A DNA stretch of 64,000 nucleotides. Origin: Poa pratensis (lineage: Eukaryota; Streptophyta; Magnoliopsida; Poales; Poaceae). The notes under the pieces are model-generated. The model was not told where the DNA came from and searched no databases. It worked only from the letters and a program-made list of their open reading frames with translations. Position numbers and translations under genes: made by a program. Each line of letters opens with the position of its first letter. Position 1 is the stretch's first letter. Positions 24,262-35,609 of this stretch are shown piece by piece. The stretch spans positions 29,385,351 to 29,449,350 of the forward strand of contig CAMZMU010000115.1 of the NCBI GenBank assembly GCA_947311845.1, in the 5' to 3' direction.

Positions 24262-25271
24262 TTGTCACATTGGTTAAAGAGAAACAGATTCAGTGATGCT
24301 TCACGTACTGGAAGGATCAAATCAGCAATCGGATTGATGATTCATACCTATCTATGCAGCAAAAGGGGTTCGGGACCTGTAGTCTCCTTTCCTTTTTTTA
24401 GCATGAATAGAACCCCGGAGGAAGCCACCAGCATGGGTGTGGCGCACTGTCGTGGTGCTCACCCCGGACCCCCCGCTTGAATCTGGTAGTGGAGTCAAGG
24501 TCGCGCCGGCGGCCAGACTACACCGCTGGCTGTAGCCCGTGGAGCCGAGGACGCGCTAGTGAAGGTCGAAATCCTCCCGTGCGCCCGCCGCTGCGGTCGC
24601 TAACAGAGAGAGAGAGAGGTTGTGAGGCCAGAGAGGAAGAGGAGAGGTAAAGGAGGGAGCGGCCAGGCGACGTACCTGCTCACCGGCGCGTGTAGCCGCT
24701 GGTTGCCGCTAGACCCATGGCCGACGCGGCTGTGTCCGTCCTTGCCGCTCCCTGCTGGCCGTCCTGTCTCCATGCCGACGGCGGCGCCGCCACCTCAACT
24801 CCCTCCCAGGTCTCCCGGACCAGTAGTGGAGTGCAGGCCGGATAATCGCGGACGCGTGATATGGCTGCAGCGAAGCTGGGAGGTCGTCCCGGGGGGCGCG
24901 CGACCTGGGCGACGACGCGGGAGGCGGACGGTGCTGTGGCGACCTGGGCGGTGGGAGGCAGATGCGGAGGGGAGTGGAGGAGCAGCTCGACGGCGGTGCA
25001 GGCCATGGAGGTACGGAGGAGGAGGAGAAGAGGCGGAGACCCGGATTCGACGGGAGACATCCAGAAGAACAAAACGGCGGCGGCGGACAGCGAGCACGGC
25101 GACGACGATTCCGGCGCGCGTGCGGCGTCCCGGCACGCGATCCTCGGCGAGGATGGAGATGCGACGGCGGGGGAGCTCCCTGCGTGCTCGGATTCGTCAG
25201 GGGAGGAGCGGAGCGGCGGCGGCGCGCGTCGGCGGCGGCCTCAGGGTCACGCGGGAGAGAGAGAAGAATGA
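24262..25271. other. GC-rich block, no gene assigned
   Basis: From about 24,410 the base composition jumps to very GC-rich, and both strands are open over 100-250 codons without a domain. It may be the 5' part of the decayed minus-strand gene or another captured fragment. Confidence 0.35.
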
Positions 25272-25589
25272 AAAGGGGAATTGTGACGTTTTTGCAGGAA
25301 AGTCCTTCAGTTTTTGGAAATTACAAACAGGTCCCTCCGCGTGGTACTGTTCACCACTGTAGCTACTGTTCCTTAGAACAGTAGCCAAGCGCTCACAGCT
25401 CGCGAAATTGCTCAGCTTTCATATAGTTAGAAAGGGGAATTGTGACGTTTTTGCAGGAAAGTCCTTCAGTTTTTGGAAATTACAAACAGGTCCCTCCGCG
25501 TGGTACTGTTCACCACTGTAGCTACTGTTCCTTAGAACAGTAGCCAAGCGCTCACAGCTCGCGAAATTGCTCAGCTTTCATATAGTTAG
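25272..25589. repeat. Perfect tandem duplication, 2 x 159 bp
   Basis: Two adjacent 159-bp copies (25272-25430 and 25431-25589) are identical as far as I can read. Each holds 'tactgttcaccactgtagct' and an inner palindromic 'ctactgttccttagaacagtag'. Perfect identity implies a very recent duplication, or an assembly artefact. Confidence 0.9.
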
Positions 25590-26340
25590 TAATTCCTTCC
25601 AAGGGGGAGTGACCGGCATGAGTATGTCATATCTAAACTAAAATAGCACTTCCGGCTAAACTAAATTGAGATTATGATTCGCCTACAGCCGGACGGATTC
25701 ATGTTATACCAGCAACAATTTTCTTATAGCAATTCTTCATATGACTAATCACCAAATCTTGAAACACATGTGTACTAACAGATTGCGATAATCCCAGAGG
25801 AGGGTGTGGTATAGAACTTACAGGTCTAGGGCCAAGATACCACTGCCCTCAGTGTACTGGGCCGTGAGATCGCGCCGTCGATGTAGTGAGGCGCCGTCGA
25901 TCCTAGGGTTAGGGTTCACCGGACGGGGGGTGGGAATCCAAGGGCGTGGGGGGCTCTTCAGGATTGTGGATCCTGCACGGCGGCGGGCCGGGCAGAGGCA
26001 CGGGCGGTGAGGTCGTGGGCTGCAGGCGGCGGCCGGGGCAGAGACACGGGCTCCTCACCGCGTACCTAAGGAGGGTTCATGAGCGACAGTTGTGGTTAGC
26101 GATACTCGTTTAAATTACCAGGTGTTTTTTTAGATCTCGCCTGATGATTAGGTTAAATATACTACAAGGATTAATGCCAACAATGCGTAGTATATAGTCG
26201 TTAATAGAGCCGTTACCCCTAAACTGGCGCACTAAGACGGGCCTAATTTTCAGAAGCCCGTTACCAGCCCAAGTCGCCGCGTCCGTCGGATCAACCATAT
26301 ACACCCTAATTTATGTAGTAGAATGCACCGTAAAATCTCA
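25590..26340 (-). other. Possible 5' leader of decayed minus-strand gene
   Basis: On the minus strand a GC-rich leader (about 26,010 down to 25,830) contains a telo-box-like ACCCTAACCCTA (reverse of 25,901-25,914) and then a CTgtaagt splice donor near 25,825. This looks like the first exon of a plant housekeeping-type gene running toward 22.2 kb. No coding start is clear. Confidence 0.35.
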
Positions 26341-26830
26341 CTAGCCGTTCTACCGAACACGTTGTTGCTTGAACTGATGGAAGAAAAGCTTGCCATTATT
26401 CTCGAGACGAGGGCGGCGCTACAAGTGTTGTGCTAATCTACGACTGGAACAGTCCGGAAAAGACTACTCCGTAGACCGTAGCCTCGCCCACACCCATAGC
26501 TCTGAGCGACAGGTACAAAGATCGTTAAATCGGTTGGTCCAACTCCCAGCTATGGCCCACCACGAAACATGGCGATGCACGCCACGTGTCCGAGCTATCC
26601 GCCCCTGCGTGTCGCCTTCCTGGACCAAGTCGTTGCCAAGTCAGCAAAATCCGGCCCACAACTCGACCCATCGTAGGTTTCCCCACACGAACCCCATGTC
26701 GTCCCCATACTCTACGAACGCAGTGCTCGAGCTCCTACGAGAGGCCGGTGCGTGCCTAGGCTGCGCGATGTACTCTACGTGCAATCCAAAAATCGCATGG
26801 GCGGCACGCGCAGTCCCGTGCGTCCCATCC
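26341..26830. repeat. Large direct repeat, copy 2
   Basis: Second copy of the repeat at 21,284-21,737, same orientation, about 5.06 kb apart. It contains a G-box/ABRE-like CCACGTGTCC (about 26,582-26,591) where copy 1 reads CCAGGTGTCC. Sequence outside the two copies is unrelated on both sides. Confidence 0.85.
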
Positions 26831-26955
26831 CCTCTCGTTGCTGAGTCGGCGCTGACTCCGTGCTGAGTTGGCACACGAGTCTTCAAGTGAAAAACGATAA
26901 AACTGATCTTGAGACAAAACTTCAATTCAAAGTTTTGAGGTCTTAAAAAAAGTGG

Positions 26956-27060
26956 ATTAATCGGACAAGGACAAAGAGAGTCCCATTCTACATGTCAATG
27001 AAATTTCTAGTAAAAGGAAAATCCGTCGACTTTATAAGTCGTGAGGGTTCAAGTCCCTCC
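26956..27060 (+). other. Chloroplast trnL(UAA) fragment in the nucleus (NUPT)
   Basis: 'agagtcccattctacatgtc' followed by 'atgaaattt.tagtaa.aggaaa' matches the 3' end of the plastid trnL(UAA) group I intron. 'atccgtcgactttataagtc' and 'gtgagggttcaagtccctc' match its 3' exon. The match stops before the acceptor end of the tRNA, and about 10 bases of the usual intron text are missing after 'catgtcaat'. It is a non-functional nuclear insert of plastid DNA. Confidence 0.85.
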
Positions 27061-27585
27061 CAATAGTCATCTCACACAAAAGTGCACCTAAACCTAGGAG
27101 ACTCCTAAACTACGTAACCATTGATACTTCGGTCGTGCGGGCTAGTTGTCAGCCCCGTGCTTGTTTGTCCATCTTCATCTTGTCCGCCATCGCGGCATCA
27201 GGATAGAGAAGGTGATAATAGTCGTCCAACAAGTCTTCGTCAAGGAAGTCATCGAGTCCCAAGATTTTTTCCGCCTCGTAATCCAAATTATGTTAGGTCA
27301 TAAGAAAGTCATCTTCTTTTTTTATGGCAAAACTACGTCCTCGAGCACGAGGTCTGAATTTTTTCATAATAGTACTCCTACGGACTTCGGCTTTAGTAAT
27401 GAATAAATTTGCTTTGTCGAAAACTTTAGTACAAAATGAACATATTTTAAAAATATTTTTGAATATAACCTTTTCGGCAGAGCCTATCTAAAGGGAAGGT
27501 AGCGCTCTAAACTGGGGCACGTCCGTGCCAACATGGCAACACCGGGCCTAGCCCGTCATCAAGAAACGCTACCCTCTGAAACATA
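27061..27585. other. Spacer, nothing recognised
   Basis: No recognised gene. Two short overlapping frames (27,121-27,303; 27,146-27,406) have no known domain. Confidence 0.4.
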
Positions 27586-27835
27586 CTCCCTCCGTTTCTT
27601 GATGTAAAGTGTATATTTTTTTGAGAAAAGTTCCGAAATATAAGGTGTAATGTGATTTATGGACAATTTTGCCAATCCACAAAATCCAAATCTATAACGG
27701 AGGGGATTATGTTCAATCCATGGCTATTAGGGACTCATATTTTTTGATTTTTACCAGAAGCAAATGAGTCCAACGTATGCCAAATAACCATATCTTAATA
27801 TTCGTGTAGAACATTAGATTCAGGAATAGAGGGAG
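27586..27835. mobile_element. Stowaway MITE
   Basis: Starts CTCCCTCCGTTTC, ends GAATAGAGGGAG, and is flanked by TA on both sides. At 250 bp it fits the Tc1/mariner-derived MITEs common in Triticeae. Confidence 0.85.
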
Positions 27836-28239
27836 TATAATTTTAAAACATGTAACTTTGATCTACGAATTCCAATGATATGATTCTTTTATCTATAGGT
27901 CACAAATTTAATTATCTTTCCAATGTCACTTGTACCATGGTGGTTAGACAAGTAGATAATATATCATGCATTATTTGTTTATGTTGATTCACTTTTGAAT
28001 GTTTAGACGATTTCAAAAACATGGTTGTGAACAAAGATCTTTTTCCAAAATCTAGAACAACAAAAGTACATTGAAGTGTCAAGCAAGCACCCACTATGAC
28101 CATGCTTCCCATATTTTTACCTATGATTTGTACAAACAATTTACAAGTTGTGTATTACATTTTTTAAATTAATTTGATGCTTAGTATTGATTAAACAAAT
28201 TTTATGCTATGATTGATGATGGTAATACTTTGACTTGGG

Positions 28240-28668
28240 TTTTTTTTAGCTCAAAGTGGTCGTATCCACCGCCCGAATAGATAGAAGAGATGACCCGGTT
28301 TATAAAGAAAACCGGGCAAAAAAACCATACAAACTGTACAATATCCTGTTTATGACGAAAACAGGGGAAAAAACCACACAGACGAGGCGACCGCCGCCTA
28401 CACGACGCAAGTCGACCTAACGCCACAAACACACACCACCTGCTCCGGGGCCGCCGCCCCGGTGTAGCAAACAGGACGAAACTCCGCATTGCCCGGAGTC
28501 GAACCAGTCAGGGTCGATGAGGCTGCTGTCCGCACAGCACCAGGACACCACCCAATCCCACCTGCTCCGGGGCCGCCGCCCCGACATAGCAACCAGAACA
28601 AGCTTCGCATTACCCGAAGACGCTCCAGACGAGTCGACGAACTCGCTGTCCATACAGCACAAGGTCGC
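28240..28668 (-). mobile_element. Poly(A)-tailed retroposon
   Basis: On the minus strand this unit ends in an A run (T run at 28,240-28,247) and is flanked by GACTTGGG at 28,232-28,239 and again at 28,669-28,676. Inside are two tandem ~120-bp units (from about 28,437 and 28,559), each beginning cacctgctccggggccgccg. This is a non-LTR insertion without its own recognisable ORF. Confidence 0.6.
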
Positions 28669-28807
28669 GACTTGGGATTTTTGCGACGGCGTGGGATTTG
28701 GTGTAAGTTTTATCGTTTTTCATAGCCTTAGACCTTCGTGTTTGGCGTCAGGGGATAACGCCGTCGATTTGGCGTGAACTGATTTTCTCCTGCAAGCCTG
28801 CAACGTA

Positions 28808-29149
28808 CTCCCCCCGTTCCAAATTAATTGACTTTCATTTATCTAAATGTGGACGTATCTATACTTATAACATGTCTAGATACATCCACATGTGGGCAAA
28901 TCAGTTATCAAATAGGAACGGTATACTTAATTAGCCTATTAACTAGGCCATCAACCGACCGCATGCATTGGTCAAATATCTCACACGACAGGAAAAAAGG
29001 AGAGGGGCAGCTGTGCGTTTAGAAGTGATTGTAGAAGGAGAGAGAGGGCTTAAAAGTTCCTATTAATTAGGCTAATTAATATTTGCCGGCCTTATAATTC
29101 TGGACAAATAGTTTTTTGCTAGAGGACCTCTAATCCTGGACGGAGGGAG
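28808..29149. mobile_element. Stowaway-type MITE, possibly composite
   Basis: Starts CTCCCCCCGTTCC and ends GGACGGAGGGAG with TA flanks at 28,806-7 and 29,150-1. An internal foldback (28,808 to about 28,922, with '..catttatctaaatgtggac' inverted) looks like a complete ~115-bp MITE that lost its last bases. The unit may therefore be two elements. Confidence 0.65.
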
Positions 29150-29151
29150 TA

Positions 29152-30397
29152 CCCAAGAAGTGTGCGTATGTCGGTACGTGCCACGGGTGAGTGTTGACCG
29201 AATGAATGAGATTAATCCTAGTACGGACATCGGGTTGCACAAGTCGCCGACGACTGACGTGCCTGTACGGGTGGTCGGTAGCCGCGCGGGCAGGCGTTTC
29301 TGTGTCCCGGGCGGGGCGCGCCGACCATGCAGAACGCAGTCACCGCGGCCGCGAACCGGCAGACCGGCCGGCCGGCCGGTGGCGCCGCGCTGCATCGTCA
29401 CGCTGATCTCCGACCACATGGGGCTGCGCTGTGCAGGATCCAACAATGTGGGACGCGCGCGCGCAGCGCCACAGTGTGCTTGTGCCTGAGGTCCTACATG
29501 CATGGCCATGTCCGGAACACGACGACGTGCCTCGGCCGGCCAGGGGCACGCACGCAGGACCATTTTCCCCCTGCAGCGCCGCGCGGTGTTTGGCATGACA
29601 AACAAGGTGTTTTCTTTTTTGTCTTGACTAACAAGGCGTTCATGGCGTGCGATCTCCTCTCCCCGATCGAAGAACCAATCTCAGCACCCGGCCGGATCGA
29701 TCCTGGGTCCATATATCCGGCCGGCATGATCACGCGCTACTAGTTCGTGCCGACACGGCGGGCGGCAGGGCGGCCGCGCTGTCGGCCCGTGTTGTCGCTC
29801 GCTCCAGTGTAGGGTGGCGAGATCGACGGAGCCCCGACCTGGAGAAGTGGAGATAGATAAGGCTAGGTTTTGGACGAACGAAGGTCGTCCAGCGCTGATC
29901 TCTGATCCGACTCTGATCGCAAACTTTGTTTCTACGTGGGTACACACAGTGGAAGGACAGAGCCATGTATGCATGCAAGAACGAAAAGGATCCCGTTGGC
30001 ATTGCCTCGTCAGGACTCAGGAGGCAGCAGCGTTTCTCAACAACCAGTGACAGGGTTGCCGGCCGTGTGATCATGCCAAAGTTTTGGACCGGGCAGCTAA
30101 CCCTTGCCTGCCTTTTAGGACGCCTTGCTTGACAGTGTGTCCGTTTCGCAAGGTAGACATGGGCCAAGGGCGCTGATTTAGTTTGTCTGTCCCGCGATTC
30201 TTGCGCGTGCTGTTTGCTTGCGATGGTATATTCTTCAGATTTCTGACTGGTCGATCTGATGGAAGGGGTTTCTACTAGGAGTAGGACTACGTGGACACGT
30301 GGTGTATGTATTTGCACCAATGAACCAGTAGCATGGCATGGTCATCGACACATGACAAGGTGTGGTTGTTGGGTTGTAATCACAATTCACAAGATTA
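29152..30397. other. GC-rich spacer, no gene assigned
   Basis: Several overlapping open frames on both strands, none with a domain. No repeat ends seen. Confidence 0.4.
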
Positions 30398-30405
30398 TTG
30401 ATACA

Positions 30406-30554
30406 CAGGGACGAAGCTAGAAAAGTTTGCCAACGGGTCAGCTCTCTATGACAGTTGGGTCAACCTCTACAAAAAATAGTAGTCAGAGTGCTAATTACTG
30501 AAGGATTTGCTGGTGTCAGCTGACACCATTGCCCATAAGCCAGCTCCGTCCCTG
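30406..30554. mobile_element. hAT-type MITE, 149 bp
   Basis: The terminal inverted repeats CAGGGACGAAGCTAG and (inverted) CAGGGACGGAGCTGG are flanked by an exact 8-bp target duplication TTGATACA (30,398-30,405 and 30,555-30,562). It is non-coding. Confidence 0.92.
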
Positions 30555-30574
30555 TTGATACATACTACGTACTA

Positions 30575-30735
30575 CTCCCTCCGTTCCCAAATATAAGATG
30601 TTTTAGCTTTTGTCCACATTCACATGCACACAAGTGTATCTAGACATATTTTATGTGTAGGTTCACTCATTTTATTATGCATGTAGACAACATGTGTAAC
30701 ACATAAAACATCTTACATTTAGAAACGGATGGGAA
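30575..30735. mobile_element. Stowaway MITE
   Basis: Starts CTCCCTCCGTTCCCAAATAT and ends with a diverged ACGGATGGGAA, with TA flanks. The interior inverted text ataagatgtttta/ taaaacatctta is typical of a Triticeae Stowaway family. Confidence 0.85.
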
Positions 30736-30737
30736 TA

Positions 30738-32431
30738 CATGTTTGACGTCTGTAGGAAATCGAGCAAGCAAACAACCTCTGCTCATTTGTGATAAGAAAA
30801 GGGCCCCATTAGATACTGTGTCGCAAAGCATTACTAGTTTGTTGCTTTTATCCCGTGATCGGATCCTGGTTTAAACTTTAATCACGTGCTTCATACGGTG
30901 GTTGTTCCTTGCTACAATTGCGGTTCCAATCTTAGACATGACGTTTGAATGTTTCGGAACTGGTAGCCGTCAAGGCGCGCGGCAATCCAGAGTACTAGAC
31001 AAAAACAGCGCATGTTCCGCAGTCCTATCAATCTAGTTGAGCAAATATAACTCACGTTTCCCATGAAACCAAAAAAACACCGTTAAACTTCGTATGATAA
31101 AACTCAAAAGTAAGCAGATTACGTAGCGCACACAAATCTCATGTTAAACAAAGCTATCGGCGAGGAGGCTCGTGGCAAATGTCCAACCGTAAACTGTAAG
31201 CTCAAATAACAAGCACAGTTCGTTTCTTTACGATTTTTATTTCCATTCTGTCGGCATTGTCTACCAGCGTGTTTTTTTTTCCCGAAGAACATTGTGTACA
31301 AGTTGCCCAGCCACATCCATGTTGCCAAAGGAGTAGGGTTTCCAGTACCTATCCAAAGCCTAGCTCTGCCCCACGTGTTGATAGTTTGTCTGGCGCGTGC
31401 CACCCATAAGAGTCTGTCTCTACTCAGTATCTGTTCCTACGTGTTTATATAAAGGCTACTATCTGTAATTATCAGCAAAACAGAACATACTACTATCTCT
31501 AATTATCAGCCAAACAGAATATACGGCTGTTCGAGCCTGAAGGATAGAAAAGCAAATAATGCGGCCCGAAGTTGCCCCGAGAGAGGAGTTGCTGCGTGTA
31601 TAAGAGCCGAAATGGGGGGAGATGACGGGATATCTAAACAAGTTATTATACCCAGGGCTTTTCACCGTAATACTTGGTCGTTAGCTAGCACTTCCCATGA
31701 CCATGAGACGCCATGCTACCGGGGCGGTAAAAACTTCTTGGTAGACACATTCTTCACCGGGTGGCGTGACGAGTATTTCTCGTATGAATATCTCAGGATT
31801 GCTTTGATTGTTTCTAGATCCCGACGACCATATGGGTCGGTTGATTTGACCGCGGGAGCTTTTATCAACTGATTGGTTTCTCCATCTACCAACTGCGATG
31901 GTTTACTTATTTAAGTGGACCGCCCAAACATGTTCGTCCCAAGATAGCATCCTAAAAATATGAAATGATCACGCTTTTAGGAAGATCTTGAGAAGGAAAG
32001 ATCAAATTCATATTGGTTGCGTGCATCGATTTTTGTAATGCAATATCCTTAAGCTGGATAAAAAATATAAGCTTAATCAGGAATTATAGGTTAAGTTGTC
32101 ATACATTTTTGGAAATGTGCAACTAACTCATTAAAAAATGTGACCAGTGTGTTTATGAATATTTCCAGTTATTCACGTAGGTTGCACTCTAGGCTATATC
32201 ATAGTTGCACTTATTAGATATATGCAATTGCCTAGATTCAAGAAAAGCGCGCCCACAGTCTATATGTATTTTCTTAACTTATTTGTATAAATTGCACTTT
32301 TTAGAGTTATGCATCTTCCTCGTTGAGAAAAGTGCAACCAGATCTATATGTATTTTCCTACAAACAAAGTAGGAGGCAGGCAAAATAGTTTGTCACGTTG
32401 TAAACAAAGCCGTCCAGAATGAGTGAAGATT
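30738..32431. other. Spacer with small repeats
   Basis: A ~36-bp tandem duplicate (actatctgtaattatcagc / actatctctaattatcagc) lies at about 31,456-31,525. A diverged ~85-bp tandem pair with 'tctatatgtattttc' lies at about 32,205-32,360. No gene is recognisable; 31,612-31,872 is an anonymous 86-codon frame. Confidence 0.4.
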
Positions 32432-32810
32432 GCTTCCTCACGAGCACCAATGCTCTCTCTGTTTGAAAAACATAAAAAGACAAATTGAAAGTTCAAAAAC
32501 ATCATACATGTTCTTAATGATATATTTTACATGCGTGAAAAATAACAATGCTAAATACTTTGCATTTTGAGCTACACAAAAATGAGAAAAGTAGAGATCT
32601 GAGTATATTTGTTTCAACTTTGTTATTTTTGTGTAGCCAATAGTACAAAATATTTTGCATTGTGATTTTACAAGCTTATAATATACATCATTGAGAACAG
32701 TCCAGGAGTAGTTTGCAGCTTTATCTAAAAAAACATTTTTTTTAGATTTTTTCAAACAGAGAGTTTTTTTAGATTTTTTCAAACAGAGAGGGGCACTGGT
32801 TCTCGGGAGC
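32432..32810. mobile_element. Foldback MITE
   Basis: The inverted ends share GCTC/TTCC-rich termini followed by CTCTCTGTTTGAAAAA (left at 32,452-32,470, inverse at about 32,773-32,790). The 'tttttttagattttttcaaa' block next to the right arm is duplicated in tandem (about 32,738-32,789). Same general type as 59,919-60,306. Confidence 0.65.
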
Positions 32811-32984
32811 CAAAGTGACTTTTGGGTTCAGAATAACTTACTGGGCCATTTTAGTGAGCCCGACACAACAAATGGAGAGATTGAAAGGACTACGTGGCAA
32901 TGGACTAGGTATGTGGCCGTCGACTCATACATATATCATGTTGTGAGTTGACAGCGATCCAGTCAGTCAAAAATTAATTTATCA

Positions 32985-33137
32985 TCAAATTGATCTTAAA
33001 ATGTATAGTTTCATAGCATACCAATTTCATTTTATAAATATTGCCACCCTTTTCTATTAAATTAGTCAAACCTAAAATAATTTGACTAGGGCAAAAGGTA
33101 AACCCACACTTGTTACCTTACGGAGCGAGTATACATT
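32985..33137. repeat. Half of an old MITE
   Basis: 'gtcaaacctaaaataatttg' with a terminal 'tacggagcgagta' resembles the right half of a Stowaway element; the left end is missing. Confidence 0.3.
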
Positions 33138-33584
33138 TTTACGTGTCACATGCATGTTGCATTCACAATGGCGTCGTCGCGACCTAGAATAACAAGTCCA
33201 ATTCGTATTTATGTTCCGCAACTCGCCACATAAGTCGTCCGGGTCCATGGTGTCCATCGATCCAAGGCCACACGGCACCAACAGTCTAGCATGCCACCAA
33301 TAATTGGAACGGAAAATACTCACATGATGACATGACTGAACAGTGACGTATACATCTGGATCCGTCCGGTAAAACAAGCTCCTATAGTCCTAACCAAGTT
33401 CGACTCATCATGTACATAAAATCGATCCCACCTTGCATAAGACATGCGTGCTTAAAAAAAAAGCATGTGGGGGAGATTAGAGCAACTCGAAATCTCGAAT
33501 AGATGAGTTAAAATAAGGATCGTGTCCAAAAACCTGTTCTTTTTTTTTGAATTTTCCAATATATAAGGTCAGCAAGCCGACTCA

Positions 33585-34145
33585 TTAAAACCCTGCCAGT
33601 ACCTTTTCGGTACCCGGGTTAGGGAAATAGTGCGTCTGAAACTTGCCGCCTCTACAAAATCTCATTATTACATCGTTTAGCAGTGTATCAAGCAAAAACC
33701 CTGGGGGTTCATCGACCCAATTACAAGTATTTTTATGAGGAAAACTATCCTTAGCTAGTTCATGAGCCACACCATTTGCTTCTCTTGGACAGTGCTGGAA
33801 AGTAACCTTCCCAATCGAAGCAAGAAAGTCTACACAATCTGCAAAAATTGCTGAAGATTCATTCCACCACATTGCATCTCCCTTGCAAGCCTCTATCACT
33901 TCGGTTGAATCAGATTCGGCTTCCACGACATTGTATCCAAGCCTATTCGCTAGTGACAGCCCCTCCTTCATTGCCAACGCTTTTGCCATCAAAGCCGTAG
34001 GGATACTTGGAATGTACATGGATGATGCTGCTATGAAAGACCCCTGGAAGTCTCGTAGAACAGCTCCAACTGCTCCTGCACGCATATCATCATGAAAGGA
34101 AGCGTCAACATTAAGCTTTACCTGTCTTGGCGCCGTCTTGTCCAT
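33585..34145 (-). pseudogene. LINE RNase H-like domain (RVT_3)
   Basis: C-terminal end of LINE ORF2. It reads KLNVDASFHDDMRAGAVGAV and LRDFQGSFIAASS, then the acidic AESDSTEVIEAC and HCPREANGVAHELA motifs typical of RNase H in plant LINEs. It overlaps the preceding fragment in another frame, so a frameshift separates it from the zf-RVT part. Confidence 0.88.
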
Positions 34146-34573
34146 TTAATAATTTCCGCAGACCCAGTTAATTTTTTGCCTTTGCCATAGTTAGCTGCCA
34201 TGGATAGGATAGAGAATTTGTGTCTTGTTAATGGAGGGACATCTTCATTATGCGTTCGCCGTCGCCTCATCCACCACAAATACCAGCAGGAAATAGCCAC
34301 GGTTTCTTTCAGCTGCACCGTCTCCATGCCAGGTAATTGGTTAGACTGAAGTCGGAATATATATTCCAAAACAGCAGAGCCAGCGTGGTCAACTTGGCAT
34401 GCCTCTTCGATGAAATCATCCAGGTTAAAGGCTTTCCAATGATCTCTTGCAACACAGCAGCGGAAGAGGAGGTGTAGGGAGTCCTCCACCCCTTGATTAC
34501 ATATCGGACAGGCCCCACTAATGGGGATGTGTCGATTAGCAAGGATGCAATTAAGTGGTACGATCCCATGCAT
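34118..34573 (-). pseudogene. LINE zf-RVT region
   Basis: Reads NCILANRHIPISGACPICNQ and then GVEDSLHLLFRCCVARDHW, the cysteine-rich zf-RVT motif downstream of plant LINE reverse transcriptases, followed by SCWYLWWMRRRRTHNEDVPP. Confidence 0.85.
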
Positions 34574-34585
34574 GATTCTCCAAAT

Positions 34586-34685
34586 AATCTTTTTTAACTT
34601 TACTAGGTACCTTAAGACTCCAAATAGTCTTCCAAATAATTTTTTAACTTTACTAGGTACCTTAAGACTCCAAATAGTCTTCCAG
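34586..34685. repeat. 50-bp tandem duplication inside LINE
   Basis: 'tttttaactttactaggtac' and following bases recur at 34,591 and 34,641. A period of 50 is not a multiple of three and shifts the LINE frame between the thumb region and zf-RVT. Confidence 0.9.
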
Positions 34686-35609
34686 ACTGAATATGATAGC
34701 CCGATCTTACTTCATATCTTCCATGCGAGGTGTGAGCCCATGCAATGAAGTTCGAAAAACCTTGGCTATTCACCGGGATTTGGAGGATCCGATTTACATC
34801 AACAGTGTAAAACAATTCATTCAGAAGAGTTTCATCCCAGGTTCCTGTGATTGGGCTAAAAGGTTCATGTACTTTTGTATAAACCGCCTCACCTCTAGGA
34901 GACACAATTTTTAGGTTTGGACTGGAAGGGATCCATAGATCATTCCAAATATTTATACTCTCTCCATTACCCACTCTCCAAATGTAGCCTCTTTTGAAAG
35001 TGCTCAAACCAACCAGGATGCTCTGCAAAGTAAACGAGGAACCTGCCTTTGGACCAACTTGTAATATATCTCCATTTGGGTAGTATTTTGCCCTGAGAAC
35101 TCGTGCACACAAAGACTCTGGAGCATTGATCAACCTCCAAACCTGCTTAGCTAGCATAGCCAAATTGAAGGAGTGAAAATCACGGAACCCCATCCCCCTT
35201 CGTTTTTTGGATAGCACAATTTCCACCATGCAAGCCAATGCATCATGTTGCTATTTTCATCATCTCCCCACCAGAACTTAGCTATGGCATCAGTCATATG
35301 TTTGCAAACTCCTTTTGATATAAGAAACACCGACATTGCATAGACCGAGATGGCCTGAGCAACCACCTTGAGAAGTATCTCCTTTCCACCAGTAGACAAT
35401 AGCTTTTCCTTCCATCCATTTATTCTCTGAATAATCCTCTCAATAAAATGCTCAAAACAATCACTCCTGTCCGCCCCCACAAGAGCCGGCAGGCCAAGGT
35501 ATTTATCGGACAGCGCCTCTGTATCAATGTGCAAGGCTGTACAAATCTCTGCCCTAATAAGAGCATTAGTATTAGGAGAGAAGAATATACTCGATTTAGC
35601 CAGGCTTAC
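34612..35609 (-). pseudogene. LINE reverse transcriptase, C-terminal part
   Basis: Frames at 35,151-35,609 and 34,612-35,238 read SLAKSSIFFSPNTN, KYLGLPALVGADR, WKEKLLSTGGKEILLKVVAQ, then GMGFRDFHSFNLAMLAKQVW and the IWRVGNGESINIWNDLWIP motif. These are the standard thumb and connector of plant L1-type LINEs. One frameshift separates the two frames near 35,200. Confidence 0.9.

Noticed and set aside
24622..25388. A 246-codon plus-strand protein gene
   Set aside because: Arg/Gly/Pro low complexity, several overlapping frames on both strands, no domain or splice logic.
27001..27060. A nuclear tRNA gene at the GGGTTCAAGTCCCTC motif
   Set aside because: Only the 3' exon of plastid trnL is present, with no 5' half and no acceptor end.
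29072..30320. Overlapping 100-196 codon frames on both strands
   Set aside because: GC-rich with no recognisable family; the frames conflict with each other.
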